From positions 1 through 33,814 of the forward strand of contig VBKJ01000144.1 in the NCBI GenBank assembly GCA_005879795.1: DNA of 33,814 nt. The letters are read 5' to 3'. The first letter of the stretch is position 1. Each line of letters opens with the position of its first letter. The position numbers and the translations under genes are program-made. The notes below the pieces were generated by a model, which ran no database searches, was not told the origin of the DNA, and saw nothing but the letters and a program-made list of their open reading frames with translations. The DNA comes from Deltaproteobacteria bacterium. Its GTDB lineage: Bacteria; Desulfobacterota; Binatia; DP-6. Below, in pieces: positions 7,807 to 15,441 of this stretch.

Positions 7807-7826
7807 GGGGCAGGTGAAAAAATCTT
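7800..7826 (+). promoter_or_regulatory. Candidate promoter of the PBP gene
   Basis: A perfect TTGACA -35 hexamer lies at 7800-7805. The best -10-like hexamer is AATCTT at 7821-7826, only 15 bases away, so the -10 assignment is uncertain. The gene has its own Shine-Dalgarno (TAGGAGAG) and starts at 7849. Confidence 0.35.
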
Positions 7827-7848
7827 CCGCTGCCTGTAGGAGAGACGC

Positions 7849-10191
7849 GTGGTGCGGCTGCGGCGCTTTCTCCTCGTCGGCTGCTTGGTCCTCGGCCTCG
7901 GCGCGGCGCTCGTCGTCATGCGGCTCGACGCGCGCGTGCGCACCTACCTGGCCGGGCCGCCGCTCGGCGGCACGCGCATGTACGCCGCGCCCACACGGCT
8001 CGCGTTGGGCGAGGCGGTGCCCGGCGGCTCGCTCACCCGCAAGCTCGAGCGGCTCGGCTACCGGCCGGTCGCGGACCCGACGCGGGCGCTCGCGCCGGGC
8101 GAGTACCGCGCCGCGGGTGCGACGATGGAGCTCGCCGAGCGGCCCTCGCCCGTGCCCTGGGCGGAGCCGGCGCGGCACGTACGCCTGGGGCTCGACGCCG
8201 AGCGGGTCACCGCGATCGAGGACCTGGCCGCCGGCGCGCTCGACCGCCTCGAGCTCGAGCCCGAGGTGCTCGCCGTGATCGGCGGCGCGGGCCCGACGCT
8301 CGGCACGAGCCCCGAGGAGCCGCCGCCCGCCTGCCGCTCGGCGGTGCTCGCCGCCGAGGATCGGAACTTCTACCTCCATCCGGGCGTGGACCCGATCGCC
8401 ATCGCGCGCGCGCTGGCCGCCGATCTGCGCGCCCACGCGGCGGCGCAGGGCGCCAGCACGCTGACGCAGCAGCTCGCGAAGAACGCCTTCCTCTCGCCGC
8501 GGCGCACGCTCTCCCGCAAGCTCCGGGAGGCGGTGCTCGCCCTGCTCCTCGAGGCGCACGCGAGCAAGGAGGAGATCCTCGCCCGCTACGTCGCCTCGGT
8601 CTACCTGGGGGTCGACGGCGGCCTCCCCGTCCACGGCTTCAGCCAGGCGGCCCAGGTCTACTTCGGGAAGCCGCTCGGCGACCTCGACCCGGCCGAGTGC
8701 GCGCTCCTGGCCGGCATCATCCGCTCGCCGAACGGCCTCTCGCCGCGCCGCCACCCGCGCGCCGCGCTCGCGCGCCGCAACCGCGTGCTCGAGCTCATGG
8801 TGCGGGGCGCGCTGCTCGAGCGGTCGGCCGGCGCCGAGGCGATGGCCGAGCCGGTCAAGCTCGCCCCGCCGCTGGCGCGGCCGGTGGCCGCGCTCTACGT
8901 GGCGGCGGAGGTCGCGCGCGAGCTGCCGCGGCTCCTGCCGCGCGATGTCGCCGAGGCGCCCGGCCTCGACGTCTTCACCTCGATCGACGCGGACGCGCAG
9001 CGCGAGGCGGAGCGCGCGACGCGGCACGGGCTCGCCGCGCTCGAGCGCGGGCGGCGCCGGCGCGCGCCGCTCGAGGCGGCGCTGGTGGCGCTCGACCCGC
9101 CCACCGGCCGCGTGCGCGCGCTGGTGGGCGGCCGCGACTACGGCTCGAGCCCGCTCGATCGGGCGGTGCGCTCCCACCGCCAGCCGGGCTCGGCCTTCAA
9201 GCCGTTCGTGTACGTGGCCGCGCTCGACCCCGCACGCCGGGGTGCGGCCGAGCCGCGCACCGTCGTGTCGCCGGTCGAGGACACGCCGCTCTCCGTGCGC
9301 GTCGGCGCGAGGGAGTGGCAGCCCGCCAACTACGACGGCACCTTCGCGGGCACGCTCCCGCTCGAGGACGCGCTCGCCGAGTCGCGCAACGCGGCCACGG
9401 TGCGCGTGGCGCTCGACGTCGGCGTCGACGCGGTGGCGCGCGCGGCCGCGGACCTCGGCATCGCCGAGCCGCTGCCGCGCGTGCCGGCCCTCGCGCTCGG
9501 CGTGGCGGAGACCTCGCTCCTCGAGCTGACCGCGGCCTACGGCGTGTTCGCGAGCGGCGGCGTGCGCCGGCCCCCGAGGCTCGTCGTGGCCGTCACCTCC
9601 GCCGACGGCGAGACCCTCTACGCCGCCCCGCCCGAGGAGGAGCGCGTCCTCGACCCGGGCGTCGCCTATCTCGTCACCCATCTCCTCGAAGGCGTGATCG
9701 ACCGCGGCACCGGTCGTTCCGCGCGCGCGGCGGGTCTCAGCGGCGCGGCCGCGGGCAAGACCGGCACGACGGACGACACCCGCGACGCGTGGTTCATCGG
9801 TTTCACGCCCGAGGTGGTGGCCGGCGTCTGGGTGGGGCTCGACCGGGGCGGGCCGACCGGCCTCACGGGGGCGCAGGGGGCGCTGCCCATCTGGACCGAC
9901 TTCGTGCGCGCGATCGGCGGCGACGCGAGCGAGCGCGACTTCCCGGTGCCCGACGACATCGTCTGGCTCGACGTCGATCCCGACTCCGGCGGGCTCGCCA
10001 CCGCCGACTGCCCGACGACCCGCCGCGAGCCGTTCCTCGTCGGGACGGAGCCGCGCGAGGCGTGCCCGCTCCACCGGGCGGTGTGGACGGCCTTCGGCAA
10101 GGAGGTCGGCGGCGCCATGCGCGGCGGCGGCCGCGCCGTCGGGTCGACGGGCCGGCGCCTGGGTGAATGGTTCCGCCGCCTCTTTCGTTGA
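7849..10191 (+). CDS. Class A penicillin-binding protein, PBP1b type (GT51 transglycosylase plus transpeptidase)
   Basis: This 780-residue enzyme makes and cross-links peptidoglycan at the outer face of the inner membrane. It has one N-terminal membrane helix (about 5-24) and a UB2H-like segment (about 44-92, MYAAPTRL...LERLGYRPV...APGEY) typical of PBP1b. The GT51 domain holds the catalytic Glu in AAEDRNFYLHPGVDP (E170) and QGASTLTQQLAKNAF (200-214). The transpeptidase domain holds SAFK (S448, K451), SRN (512-514) and KTGT (637-640). All key residues are present. The start is GTG with TAGGAGAG upstream. Length and domain order are normal. The PBP1b type normally pairs with an outer-membrane lipoprotein activator, which supports a Gram-negative cell plan. 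The small exported HhH protein follows after 31 bases. Confidence 0.96.
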   Translation: MVRLRRFLLVGCLVLGLGAALVVMRLDARVRTYLAGPPLGGTRMYAAPTRLALGEAVPGGSLTRKLERLGYRPVADPTRALAPGEYRAAGATMELAERPSPVPWAEPARHVRLGLDAERVTAIEDLAAGALDRLELEPEVLAVIGGAGPTLGTSPEEPPPACRSAVLAAEDRNFYLHPGVDPIAIARALAADLRAHAAAQGASTLTQQLAKNAFLSPRRTLSRKLREAVLALLLEAHASKEEILARYVASVYLGVDGGLPVHGFSQAAQVYFGKPLGDLDPAECALLAGIIRSPNGLSPRRHPRAALARRNRVLELMVRGALLERSAGAEAMAEPVKLAPPLARPVAALYVAAEVARELPRLLPRDVAEAPGLDVFTSIDADAQREAERATRHGLAALERGRRRRAPLEAALVALDPPTGRVRALVGGRDYGSSPLDRAVRSHRQPGSAFKPFVYVAALDPARRGAAEPRTVVSPVEDTPLSVRVGAREWQPANYDGTFAGTLPLEDALAESRNAATVRVALDVGVDAVARAAADLGIAEPLPRVPALALGVAETSLLELTAAYGVFASGGVRRPPRLVVAVTSADGETLYAAPPEEERVLDPGVAYLVTHLLEGVIDRGTGRSARAAGLSGAAAGKTGTTDDTRDAWFIGFTPEVVAGVWVGLDRGGPTGLTGAQGALPIWTDFVRAIGGDASERDFPVPDDIVWLDVDPDSGGLATADCPTTRREPFLVGTEPREACPLHRAVWTAFGKEVGGAMRGGGRAVGSTGRRLGEWFRRLFR

Positions 10192-10222
10192 GGGCGACGA
10201 GCAGGGTAGGCTCCGCGGCCCC

Positions 10223-10525
10223 ATGCCCCGCGCGCTCGCACGGCTCGCCACCCTGGTACTCGCGACCGCGCTGATCGCCCCGGCGTGCAGTCTGCTCCAC
10301 CGGAGCCACGCGCCCGACACCGACAAGCCCGCGCCGATCGACCTGAACCGCGCTCCGCTGCGCAAGCTCGAGAAGCTGCCCGGGATCACGCCCAGCATGG
10401 CGAGGCGGATCGTCGAGGGGCGGCCCTACGCGGAGCCCCACGATCTCGTCGCGCGCGGCATCCTGACCGAGCGCGAGCTCGACCGCATCCTCGACCGGGT
10501 GGTCGTGCAGGGCCGTGCACGCTGA
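10223..10525 (+). CDS. Small exported helix-hairpin-helix protein, ComEA-like
   Basis: This 100-residue protein has an N-terminal hydrophobic signal ending in a Cys (LIAPAC, C22) that may be a weak lipobox. A single HhH module follows (about 39-77): IDLNRAPLRKLEKLPGITPSMARRIVEGRPY, then a second short helical pair. The module matches the ComEA/HhH_3 type, which in ComEA binds DNA during uptake. HhH folds also mediate protein contacts, so a DNA role is only inferred. I chose the ATG at 10223 because it begins the signal sequence; an in-frame upstream ATG at 10163 lies inside the PBP gene. A TAGGCT hexamer ends 10 bases before the start and could be a -10 element. The last 11 bases overlap the following transporter gene. 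Confidence 0.8.
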   Translation: MPRALARLATLVLATALIAPACSLLHRSHAPDTDKPAPIDLNRAPLRKLEKLPGITPSMARRIVEGRPYAEPHDLVARGILTERELDRILDRVVVQGRAR

Positions 10526-11873
10526 GGATCTCGGCACGCTCCTGCCCTCCTGGAGCGCCATCCCGTTCGCGGGCATGCTGCTCTCGATCGCGCTCTTCCC
10601 ACTCCTCGCCCCGGCGTTCTGGCACCACCACTATCCGAAGGTGTCCGCCGCGTGGTCGGCGGTGGTGATCGTGCCCTTCGTTCTCGCCTACGGCGCGCCC
10701 GCGCGCCACGAGCTGGCGCACGTGACGGTGGTCGACTACGTGCCCTTCATCATCCTGCTCGGCGCGCTCTTCACGATCGGCGGCGGCATCTACGTGCGCG
10801 GCGGGCTGCGCGGGACACCCTGGGTGAACGGGACGCTCATGCTGAGCGGGACGCTGCTCGCCTCGTGGGTGGGAACGACCGGCGCCGCCATGCTCCTCGT
10901 CCGCCCGCTCCTGCGCGCCAACCGCGCGCGCCGGCACCGGGCTCACACGCTGGTGTTCTTCATCTTTCTCGTCGCCAACATCGGCGGCGCGCTCACCCCC
11001 CTCGGCGATCCGCCGCTCTTCCTGGGCTTCCTCCACGGCGTGCCGTTCTTCTGGACCTTCGCGCTCTGGAAGGAGATTCTGTTCACCGCGGGCGCGGTCC
11101 TCGGCGCCTACCTGTGCTTCGATCTCTACTGGTGGCGGCGCGAGGACGCGCTCGTGCGCGCGCGGCCGGCCGGGCCCGGCGAGCCGATCCGGGTGGAGGG
11201 CTGGCACAACGTCTTCTTCCTGGGCGGCGTGCTGGCCGCCGTCATCCTCTCCGGGACCGTGCAGCTCGGCGAGGTGACGATCCTCGGCGTCGCCCAGCGG
11301 GGGCAGAACCTCGTGCGCGACGCGATCCTCCTCCTCATGCTGGCGGCGTCCTGGCGGACGACGCCGCAGCGCATTCGCGACGACAACGAGTTCACCTGGG
11401 AGCCGATCAAGGAGGTGGCGATCCTGTTCGCGGGCATCTTCGCGACCATCATTCCCGCGCTCGCCATGCTGCGCGTGGGCGAGCAGGGCGCGCTCGCATT
11501 CGTCATCCGCGCCGTGCGCGAGCCGGCGCATTTCTTCTGGGCGAGCGGAATCCTGTCGTCATTTCTCGACAACGCGCCCACCTACCTGACCTTCCTGTCG
11601 ACGGCGCTCGGCCGACTGTATCCGGGCGTGGCGGAGCGCGAGGCGATCCATCGTCTCATCGCCGAGAATCACGCCTTCCTGCAGGCCATCGCGACCGGTT
11701 CGGTGTTCATGGGGGCGAACACGTACATCGGAAACGCGCCCAACTTCATGGTCAAGTCGATCGCCGAGGAGGCGGGAGTGCCGATGCCGTCGTTCTTCGG
11801 GTACATTCTGCGCTACTCGTTGCCCGTCTTGATTCCCGTGTTTGCGCTGGCGACTCTGGTATTCTTCGAGTGA
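10515..11873 (+). CDS. NhaD/CitMHS-type (IT superfamily) ion transporter, putative sodium:proton antiporter
   Basis: This 452-residue polytopic membrane protein has about 11-12 hydrophobic helices. Motifs include FIFLVANIGGALTPLGDPPLFLGFLHGVPFFW (about 150-180) and, in the C-terminal half, SSFLDNAPTYLTF and TGSVFMGANTYIGNAPNFMVK. The two NxGGxLTPxGDPP and GANTYIGNAPN motifs are the paired re-entrant signatures of the NhaD/ArsB/CitM class. Databases usually name this subgroup 'sodium:proton antiporter' or 'putative citrate transport'; the ion is not decidable from sequence. The GTG start at 10515 overlaps the HhH gene by 11 bases, so translation is likely coupled. The next gene follows after 10 bases. 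Confidence 0.85.
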   Translation: MHAEDLGTLLPSWSAIPFAGMLLSIALFPLLAPAFWHHHYPKVSAAWSAVVIVPFVLAYGAPARHELAHVTVVDYVPFIILLGALFTIGGGIYVRGGLRGTPWVNGTLMLSGTLLASWVGTTGAAMLLVRPLLRANRARRHRAHTLVFFIFLVANIGGALTPLGDPPLFLGFLHGVPFFWTFALWKEILFTAGAVLGAYLCFDLYWWRREDALVRARPAGPGEPIRVEGWHNVFFLGGVLAAVILSGTVQLGEVTILGVAQRGQNLVRDAILLLMLAASWRTTPQRIRDDNEFTWEPIKEVAILFAGIFATIIPALAMLRVGEQGALAFVIRAVREPAHFFWASGILSSFLDNAPTYLTFLSTALGRLYPGVAEREAIHRLIAENHAFLQAIATGSVFMGANTYIGNAPNFMVKSIAEEAGVPMPSFFGYILRYSLPVLIPVFALATLVFFE

Positions 11874-11883
11874 GAGGTCGATC

Positions 11884-12468
11884 ATGACCGACTGGCACGA
11901 GCTCGTGGTCGAGGGTGCGGAGCGGACACTGCGCGCCTTCGTAGCCGGCTTCCTGGCCGGCAGCGGTGAGCGCGCGGGGGGCGTCTTCGGCAGCGACGTC
12001 GCGCTGGAGCTGGGATCGCCCGGCGAGCGCCTGCGGGCGCTCTTCGCGGCCGGCTCCCACCAGATTTTCCTGGCGCCGGAGCCGCTCGCCGTGCCGCTGG
12101 CGCAGGCGCTCGGCGAGCGCGGCAGGGAGGTGGGGCTCGCGTTGGAACGCCGCCGGCTGCTCGAATCGGCGAAATTCTCGTTCCGAGCCGAGGCATTTTC
12201 GCGTGACGTGGCGGCGCAGATTCGCGGCGCGTTGCTCACCGCGTTACCCGTCGGTGTACGGGTGGAACGGCGCTCGGAAGAGGAAGAAAAGCATCCCGAG
12301 GCGCACGGTCCCGAGCCATTCGCGCCGCTCCACGAGTACGTTTACCGCGTATCCGGCGACATCGTCGGTTCGTTCGAAGGAGTTCTGGAGGTCTGGCAGC
12401 GCGCGCGGACGCTGGATTTCGTGGAAACCGGTCCACTCCATCTCGAAGGGAAATTCCTGGTCACGTAG
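11884..12468 (+). CDS. Protein of unknown function (194 aa)
   Basis: I do not recognise this family. The protein is soluble, without signal peptide or membrane helix. It has an N-terminal helix (HELVVEGAERTLRAFVAGFLAG), a segment rich in Leu/Ala/Glu and a central acidic stretch (RRSEEEEKHPEAHGPE, about 136-151). A C-terminal β-rich part follows (YVYRVSGDIVGSFEGVLEVWQRARTLDFVETGPLHLEGKFLV). GAGAGG precedes the ATG with good spacing. It is 10 bases downstream of the transporter gene and could be a cytoplasmic partner of it. Its codons are somewhat less G/C-biased than those of neighbours (for example several AAA, TTC and GTT codons near the 3' end). The AT-hook gene follows after 71 bases. Confidence 0.8.
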   Translation: MTDWHELVVEGAERTLRAFVAGFLAGSGERAGGVFGSDVALELGSPGERLRALFAAGSHQIFLAPEPLAVPLAQALGERGREVGLALERRRLLESAKFSFRAEAFSRDVAAQIRGALLTALPVGVRVERRSEEEEKHPEAHGPEPFAPLHEYVYRVSGDIVGSFEGVLEVWQRARTLDFVETGPLHLEGKFLVT

Positions 12469-12482
12469 CGTGCCTGCGCATC

Positions 12483-12511
12483 TTGCCCTGCTCGAACCAT
12501 TGGAGTAGGAG
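12483..12511 (+). promoter_or_regulatory. Candidate promoter of the AT-hook protein gene
   Basis: TTGCCC (12483-12488) and TAGGAG (12506-12511) are separated by 17 bases. A leader of about 28 bases with a strong GGGAGGA Shine-Dalgarno leads to the ATG at 12540. Unlike several other promoters in the window, this one is not close to the start codon. Confidence 0.3.
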
Positions 12512-12539
12512 CAACCATCCGTAAGCGGGAGGACAGCGC

Positions 12540-12740
12540 ATGCCACGACAGAAGAGCCTCGTCACCGCGATCCGGGAACTCGTGCGCAAGGAACTCGGTC
12601 AGCAGATTTCGAATCTCCTGGGCACCATCGGCGGGGCCGGGACGACGCGCCGCCGCCGGCGGCGTGGGCGCCGCGGTCCCGGGCGGCCGCCAGGCTCCAA
12701 GACCAGGCGCCGCCGGGGCCGCCCGCCCGTGACGGCCTAG
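12540..12740 (+). CDS. Small basic AT-hook-like DNA-binding protein (66 aa)
   Basis: The protein has an N-terminal amphipathic helix (SLVTAIRELVRKELGQQISNLLGTI, about 6-30) and a glycine linker. An extremely Arg-rich tail follows with two AT-hook-like cores, PGRPPG (47-52) and RGRPP (59-63), inside runs of arginine. AT-hooks bind the minor groove, so a nucleoid-associated or regulatory role is likely, with the helix serving for oligomerisation; this is inference. The start is well supported by GGGAGGACAGCGC before the ATG. The gene is close behind the 194-aa unknown protein and ends at a hairpin that overlaps the collapsed repeat element. Related Arg/Gly/Pro-rich small proteins exist in GC-rich bacteria, but I cannot name a family. 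Confidence 0.82.
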   Translation: MPRQKSLVTAIRELVRKELGQQISNLLGTIGGAGTTRRRRRRGRRGPGRPPGSKTRRRRGRPPVTA

Positions 12741-12770
12741 CTAGGAGCCTGTCCGAGTAAGGCTCCTGGG
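12741..12770. repeat. Hairpin, probable collapsed copy of the 28430-28609 repeat; possible two-way terminator
   Basis: AGGAGCC (12743-12749) pairs exactly with GGCTCCT (12761-12767) around an 11-base loop containing GTCCGAGTAA. The left half (CTAGGAGCCTGTCCGAGTAA) resembles the left end of the repeat at 28428 (CTAGGAGGCCGTCCGGGTAA), and the right half (CTCCTGGG) resembles its right end. It lies exactly between two convergent genes, so it may also stop transcription in both directions. No T-run follows. Confidence 0.5.
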
Positions 12771-13172
12771 CTACGCGGGCTGGTCGAGGAGGGCGCGCCG
12801 CACGCGCAGGCGCCAGCGGCCGTTCACCTTGACGAACTCGTCCTCGTAGCGCCCCGTGGTCTGCATGCTCGCGCCGGGCGGCCCGGTGACGGCGAGCACG
12901 TAGCACTCGGCGCGGGCGCGCTCGCCGTCGCCGCGGACGACGACGTTGGTCGTGTAGTGGCGCATGAAGAGGCCGAGGCCCTGGATGCGCTCGCCGAAGC
13001 GGCGCACGCCTTCCCGGCCCTCGTAGACGCCCATCAGGCTCCCGAAGTCGAGGCGGCAGTCGTCGGAGAAGAGGTCCACGAACTCCTCCCAACGGCCGAG
13101 GTCGAGCGCGTGGCAGTAGGTGGCGATGATCTCGCGGATGGCGAGGCGGTCGTCGGCCGAGAGCTGGCTCAC
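12771..13172 (-). CDS. SnoaL/NTF2-like protein
   Basis: This 133-residue α+β-barrel protein has the typical opening helix DRLAIREIIATYCHALDLGRWEEFVDLFSDDCRLDFG, then YEGREGVRRFGERI. β-strands follow with HYTTNVVV, RARAECYVLAV, GRYEDEFVKVNGRWRLRVRRALLD. This is the SnoaL_4/NTF2-like fold, found in polyketide cyclases, steroid isomerase relatives and small dehydratases. The specific reaction cannot be told. The GTG start at 13172 has a strong AGGAGGG sequence 6 bases upstream. An open frame without a clear start ends with a TGA that overlaps this GTG (13169-13291), so this gene may once have been second in an operon. Confidence 0.9.
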   Translation of the reverse strand: MSQLSADDRLAIREIIATYCHALDLGRWEEFVDLFSDDCRLDFGSLMGVYEGREGVRRFGERIQGLGLFMRHYTTNVVVRGDGERARAECYVLAVTGPPGASMQTTGRYEDEFVKVNGRWRLRVRRALLDQPA

Positions 13173-13291
13173 GGTATCCCTCCTGACCTGGGACGCTGGT
13201 TCGGCTGCCCGTTCATCGCCCGGTCGTAGGTGAGATACTCCAGAGTCGGGTGCCGCTCCAAGAGGTAGCGGCGCGAGCAGCTTGAAAAGGT
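13169..13291 (-). pseudogene. Possible 3' remnant of a coding sequence
   Basis: On the minus strand a 40-codon open stretch encodes a protein-like sequence (RYLLERHPTLEYLTYDRAMN and on to a TGA stop). The stop overlaps the GTG start of the SnoaL-like gene, the usual operon junction in this window. The frame is closed upstream by TGA at 13292-13294. A TTG at 13261 would give only 30 residues and has no Shine-Dalgarno. It may be the tail of a deleted gene or a chance frame; I do not recognise the sequence. Confidence 0.25.
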
Positions 13292-13311
13292 TCAGGCCGC
13301 CCGCCTACTGT
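13282..13311 (+). promoter_or_regulatory. Candidate leaderless promoter of the aldolase/SDR operon
   Basis: TTGAAA (13282-13287) and TACTGT (13306-13311) are separated by 18 bases. The ATG at 13321 lies 9 bases beyond the -10 element, and no Shine-Dalgarno is present. Both hexamers are good matches in an otherwise GC-rich stretch, which makes this one of the better promoter candidates. Confidence 0.5.
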
Positions 13312-13320
13312 GGGCGCCCG

Positions 13321-15441
13321 ATGGAGAGCCGCTGGTCGGAGCGCGAGGCCGCCGAGTTCGTCGAGCGCCTCGCACCGCGCTGGGGCGAGGACCTGGCGCT
13401 GTGCGTCTACGGCTCGCGGCTCGTCGGCCGTGACCCCGACCTCGTGATGCACGGCGGCGGCAACACGTCGCTCAAGGGGACGGTGACGACCCTCGTCGGC
13501 GAGCGGGTGGAGGCGCTCTTCGTCAAGGGGAGCGGCTGGGACCTGGATGCGATCGAGCCGCCCGGGCTCCCGGCGGTGGACCTGGCGCATCTCCGCAAGC
13601 TGCGCGCGCTCGGCGAGCTGTCCGACGAGGAGATGGTGAACCAGCTCCGCACCCACCTCTTCGACGCGAGCGCGCCGAACCCGTCGGTCGAGACGCTGCT
13701 CCACGCCTTCTTGCCCCATCGCTTCGTCGACCACACCCACGCCGACATCGCGCTGGTGCTGACCAACCAGCCGCGCGACGAGGCGGAGGCGATGGTGCGC
13801 GAGGCCTTCGGCCCGCGCTGGGCGATCGTGCCCTACGTCATGCCCGGCTTCGCGCTCGCCAAGCTGGCGGCGGAGGTCTACGAGCGCGACCCGTCGGTAG
13901 AGGGGCTGGTGCTCATGAACCACGGCCTCTTCACCTTCGCCGACGATGCGCGCACCGCCTACGAGCGGATGATCGCCGGCGCCGACCGCGCCGAGCGCTT
14001 CGTGCGCGCCCGGGCGCGCGCGCGCCGCCCGACCGGCCGCGGCGCTCGCCTCGAGGTCCCGCCGGCCGGGGCCGCGGCCCGGCTCGCCCCGGTGCTGCGC
14101 GGCGCGCTCGCCGAGGCGACGGGCGATGCGGACCGGCCCTGGCGCCGCATGATCCTCGAGCATCGCGCGAGCGAGGCGACGCTCGACATCCTGGCCGGGT
14201 CCGACGCGGCGCGCATCGCGGCCGCGAACCCGCTCACCCCCGACCACGTGATCCGCACCAAGGGGCCCGCGCTGCTCCTCCCCGGCGACCTCCCGCTCGA
14301 CGATCCGGGCGCGCTCCGCGAGCGGCTCGCCGCCGCCGTCGCCCGCTACCGCGAGGCCTACGACGCGTACTTCGAGACCAACCGTGCGCGTGCGCGCACC
14401 CTGGTCACCAAGCTCGACTCCTCGCCGTGCGTCATCCTCGTGCCCGGCGTCGGCCTGTTCACCGCCGGGCGCACCAAGCAGGACGCGCGCATCGCGGCCG
14501 ACATCGCCGAGCACACGCTCCGCGCCAAGGCGCTCGCCAACGCGATCGGCCGCTACACGGCGCTCGGCGACGCGGACCTCTTCGACATGGAGTACTGGAG
14601 CCTCGAGCAGGCGAAGCTCGGGAAGGCGAAGGAGGCGGCGCTCGCCGGGCAGGTGGCGCTCGTCACCGGCGCCGCCGGCGCGATCGGCTTCACGGTCTGC
14701 CAGAAGCTGATCGAGGCGGGCGCGCACGTGGTGGCGGCCGACCTGGCCGGCGAGCGCCTGGAGGCCGCGGCCGGGGAACTCGATCCCGGGCGGCGCGGCC
14801 TCGCCGCGGGCGTGGTGATGGACGTGACCGACGAGCGCTCGGTCGCGGCCGGCTTCGCCGAGACGTGCCGGCTCTACGGCGGCGTCGACATCCTCGTGCT
14901 CAACGCCGGGATCGCGCACGTGAGCCCGATCGAGGCGACCGACCCGGCCGCCTTCCGCCGGGTGGTGGACGTGAACCTCGTCGGCTACTTCCTCGTCCTG
15001 CGCGAGGTCGCGGCGCTCTTCCGCCGCCAGGGCACGGGCGGCAACGTGATCGTCAACTCCTCGAAGAACGTCTTCGCGCCGGGCGCCGACTTCGGGGCCT
15101 ACAGCGCCTCCAAGGCGGGCGCGCACCAGCTCGGCAAGGTGGCCGCGCTCGAGCTGGCGGCGGCCGGCGTGCGCGTCAACATGGTGAACGCCGACGCCGT
15201 CTTCGGCGACGCGAAGCGGCCCTCGGGCCTGTGGCAGGCGGTCGGCCCGGCGCGCGCCCGCTCGCGCGGCCTCGATCCCGCCCAGCTGCGGGACTACTAC
15301 CGGGAGCGCAACCTGCTCAAGGCGGCGGTCACCCCCGAGCACGTCGGCAACGCGGTCGTGTTCTTCGCCTCCAACCTGACCCCGACCACCGGTGCGACGC
15401 TGCCCGTCGACGGGGGCGTGCCGGACGCATTTCCCCGCTGA
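13321..15441 (+). CDS. Bifunctional class II aldolase / short-chain dehydrogenase
   Basis: This 706-residue fusion has an N-terminal class II aldolase/adducin domain. It carries HGGGNTSLKG (44-53), Zn ligands in DHTHAD (H138, H140) and MNHG (H201). The C-terminal SDR has the nucleotide site TGAAGAIG (449-456), NAG, NSSKN with the catalytic Ser, and YSASK (Y594, K598). Architecture matches the RhaD-type fusion that cleaves rhamnulose-1-phosphate to DHAP and lactaldehyde and oxidises the aldehyde. The true substrate may be another deoxy-sugar phosphate, since no rhamnose kinase or isomerase is nearby. I chose the ATG at 13321, because it sits 9 bases after a good -10 element. A TTG at 13282 is part of the -35. 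The stop overlaps the next start (TGATG). Confidence 0.9.
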   Translation: MESRWSEREAAEFVERLAPRWGEDLALCVYGSRLVGRDPDLVMHGGGNTSLKGTVTTLVGERVEALFVKGSGWDLDAIEPPGLPAVDLAHLRKLRALGELSDEEMVNQLRTHLFDASAPNPSVETLLHAFLPHRFVDHTHADIALVLTNQPRDEAEAMVREAFGPRWAIVPYVMPGFALAKLAAEVYERDPSVEGLVLMNHGLFTFADDARTAYERMIAGADRAERFVRARARARRPTGRGARLEVPPAGAAARLAPVLRGALAEATGDADRPWRRMILEHRASEATLDILAGSDAARIAAANPLTPDHVIRTKGPALLLPGDLPLDDPGALRERLAAAVARYREAYDAYFETNRARARTLVTKLDSSPCVILVPGVGLFTAGRTKQDARIAADIAEHTLRAKALANAIGRYTALGDADLFDMEYWSLEQAKLGKAKEAALAGQVALVTGAAGAIGFTVCQKLIEAGAHVVAADLAGERLEAAAGELDPGRRGLAAGVVMDVTDERSVAAGFAETCRLYGGVDILVLNAGIAHVSPIEATDPAAFRRVVDVNLVGYFLVLREVAALFRRQGTGGNVIVNSSKNVFAPGADFGAYSASKAGAHQLGKVAALELAAAGVRVNMVNADAVFGDAKRPSGLWQAVGPARARSRGLDPAQLRDYYRERNLLKAAVTPEHVGNAVVFFASNLTPTTGATLPVDGGVPDAFPR

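Noticed and set aside
7729-10398. 889-codon minus-strand open frame opposite the PBP gene
   Set aside because: Low-complexity Arg/Ala/Gly sequence. The plus strand has all PBP motifs.
13282-13320. Upstream TTG start for the aldolase/SDR fusion
   Set aside because: The TTG belongs to a good -35 hexamer (TTGAAA), and the extra 13 residues do not resemble the family. The ATG at 13321 fits better.
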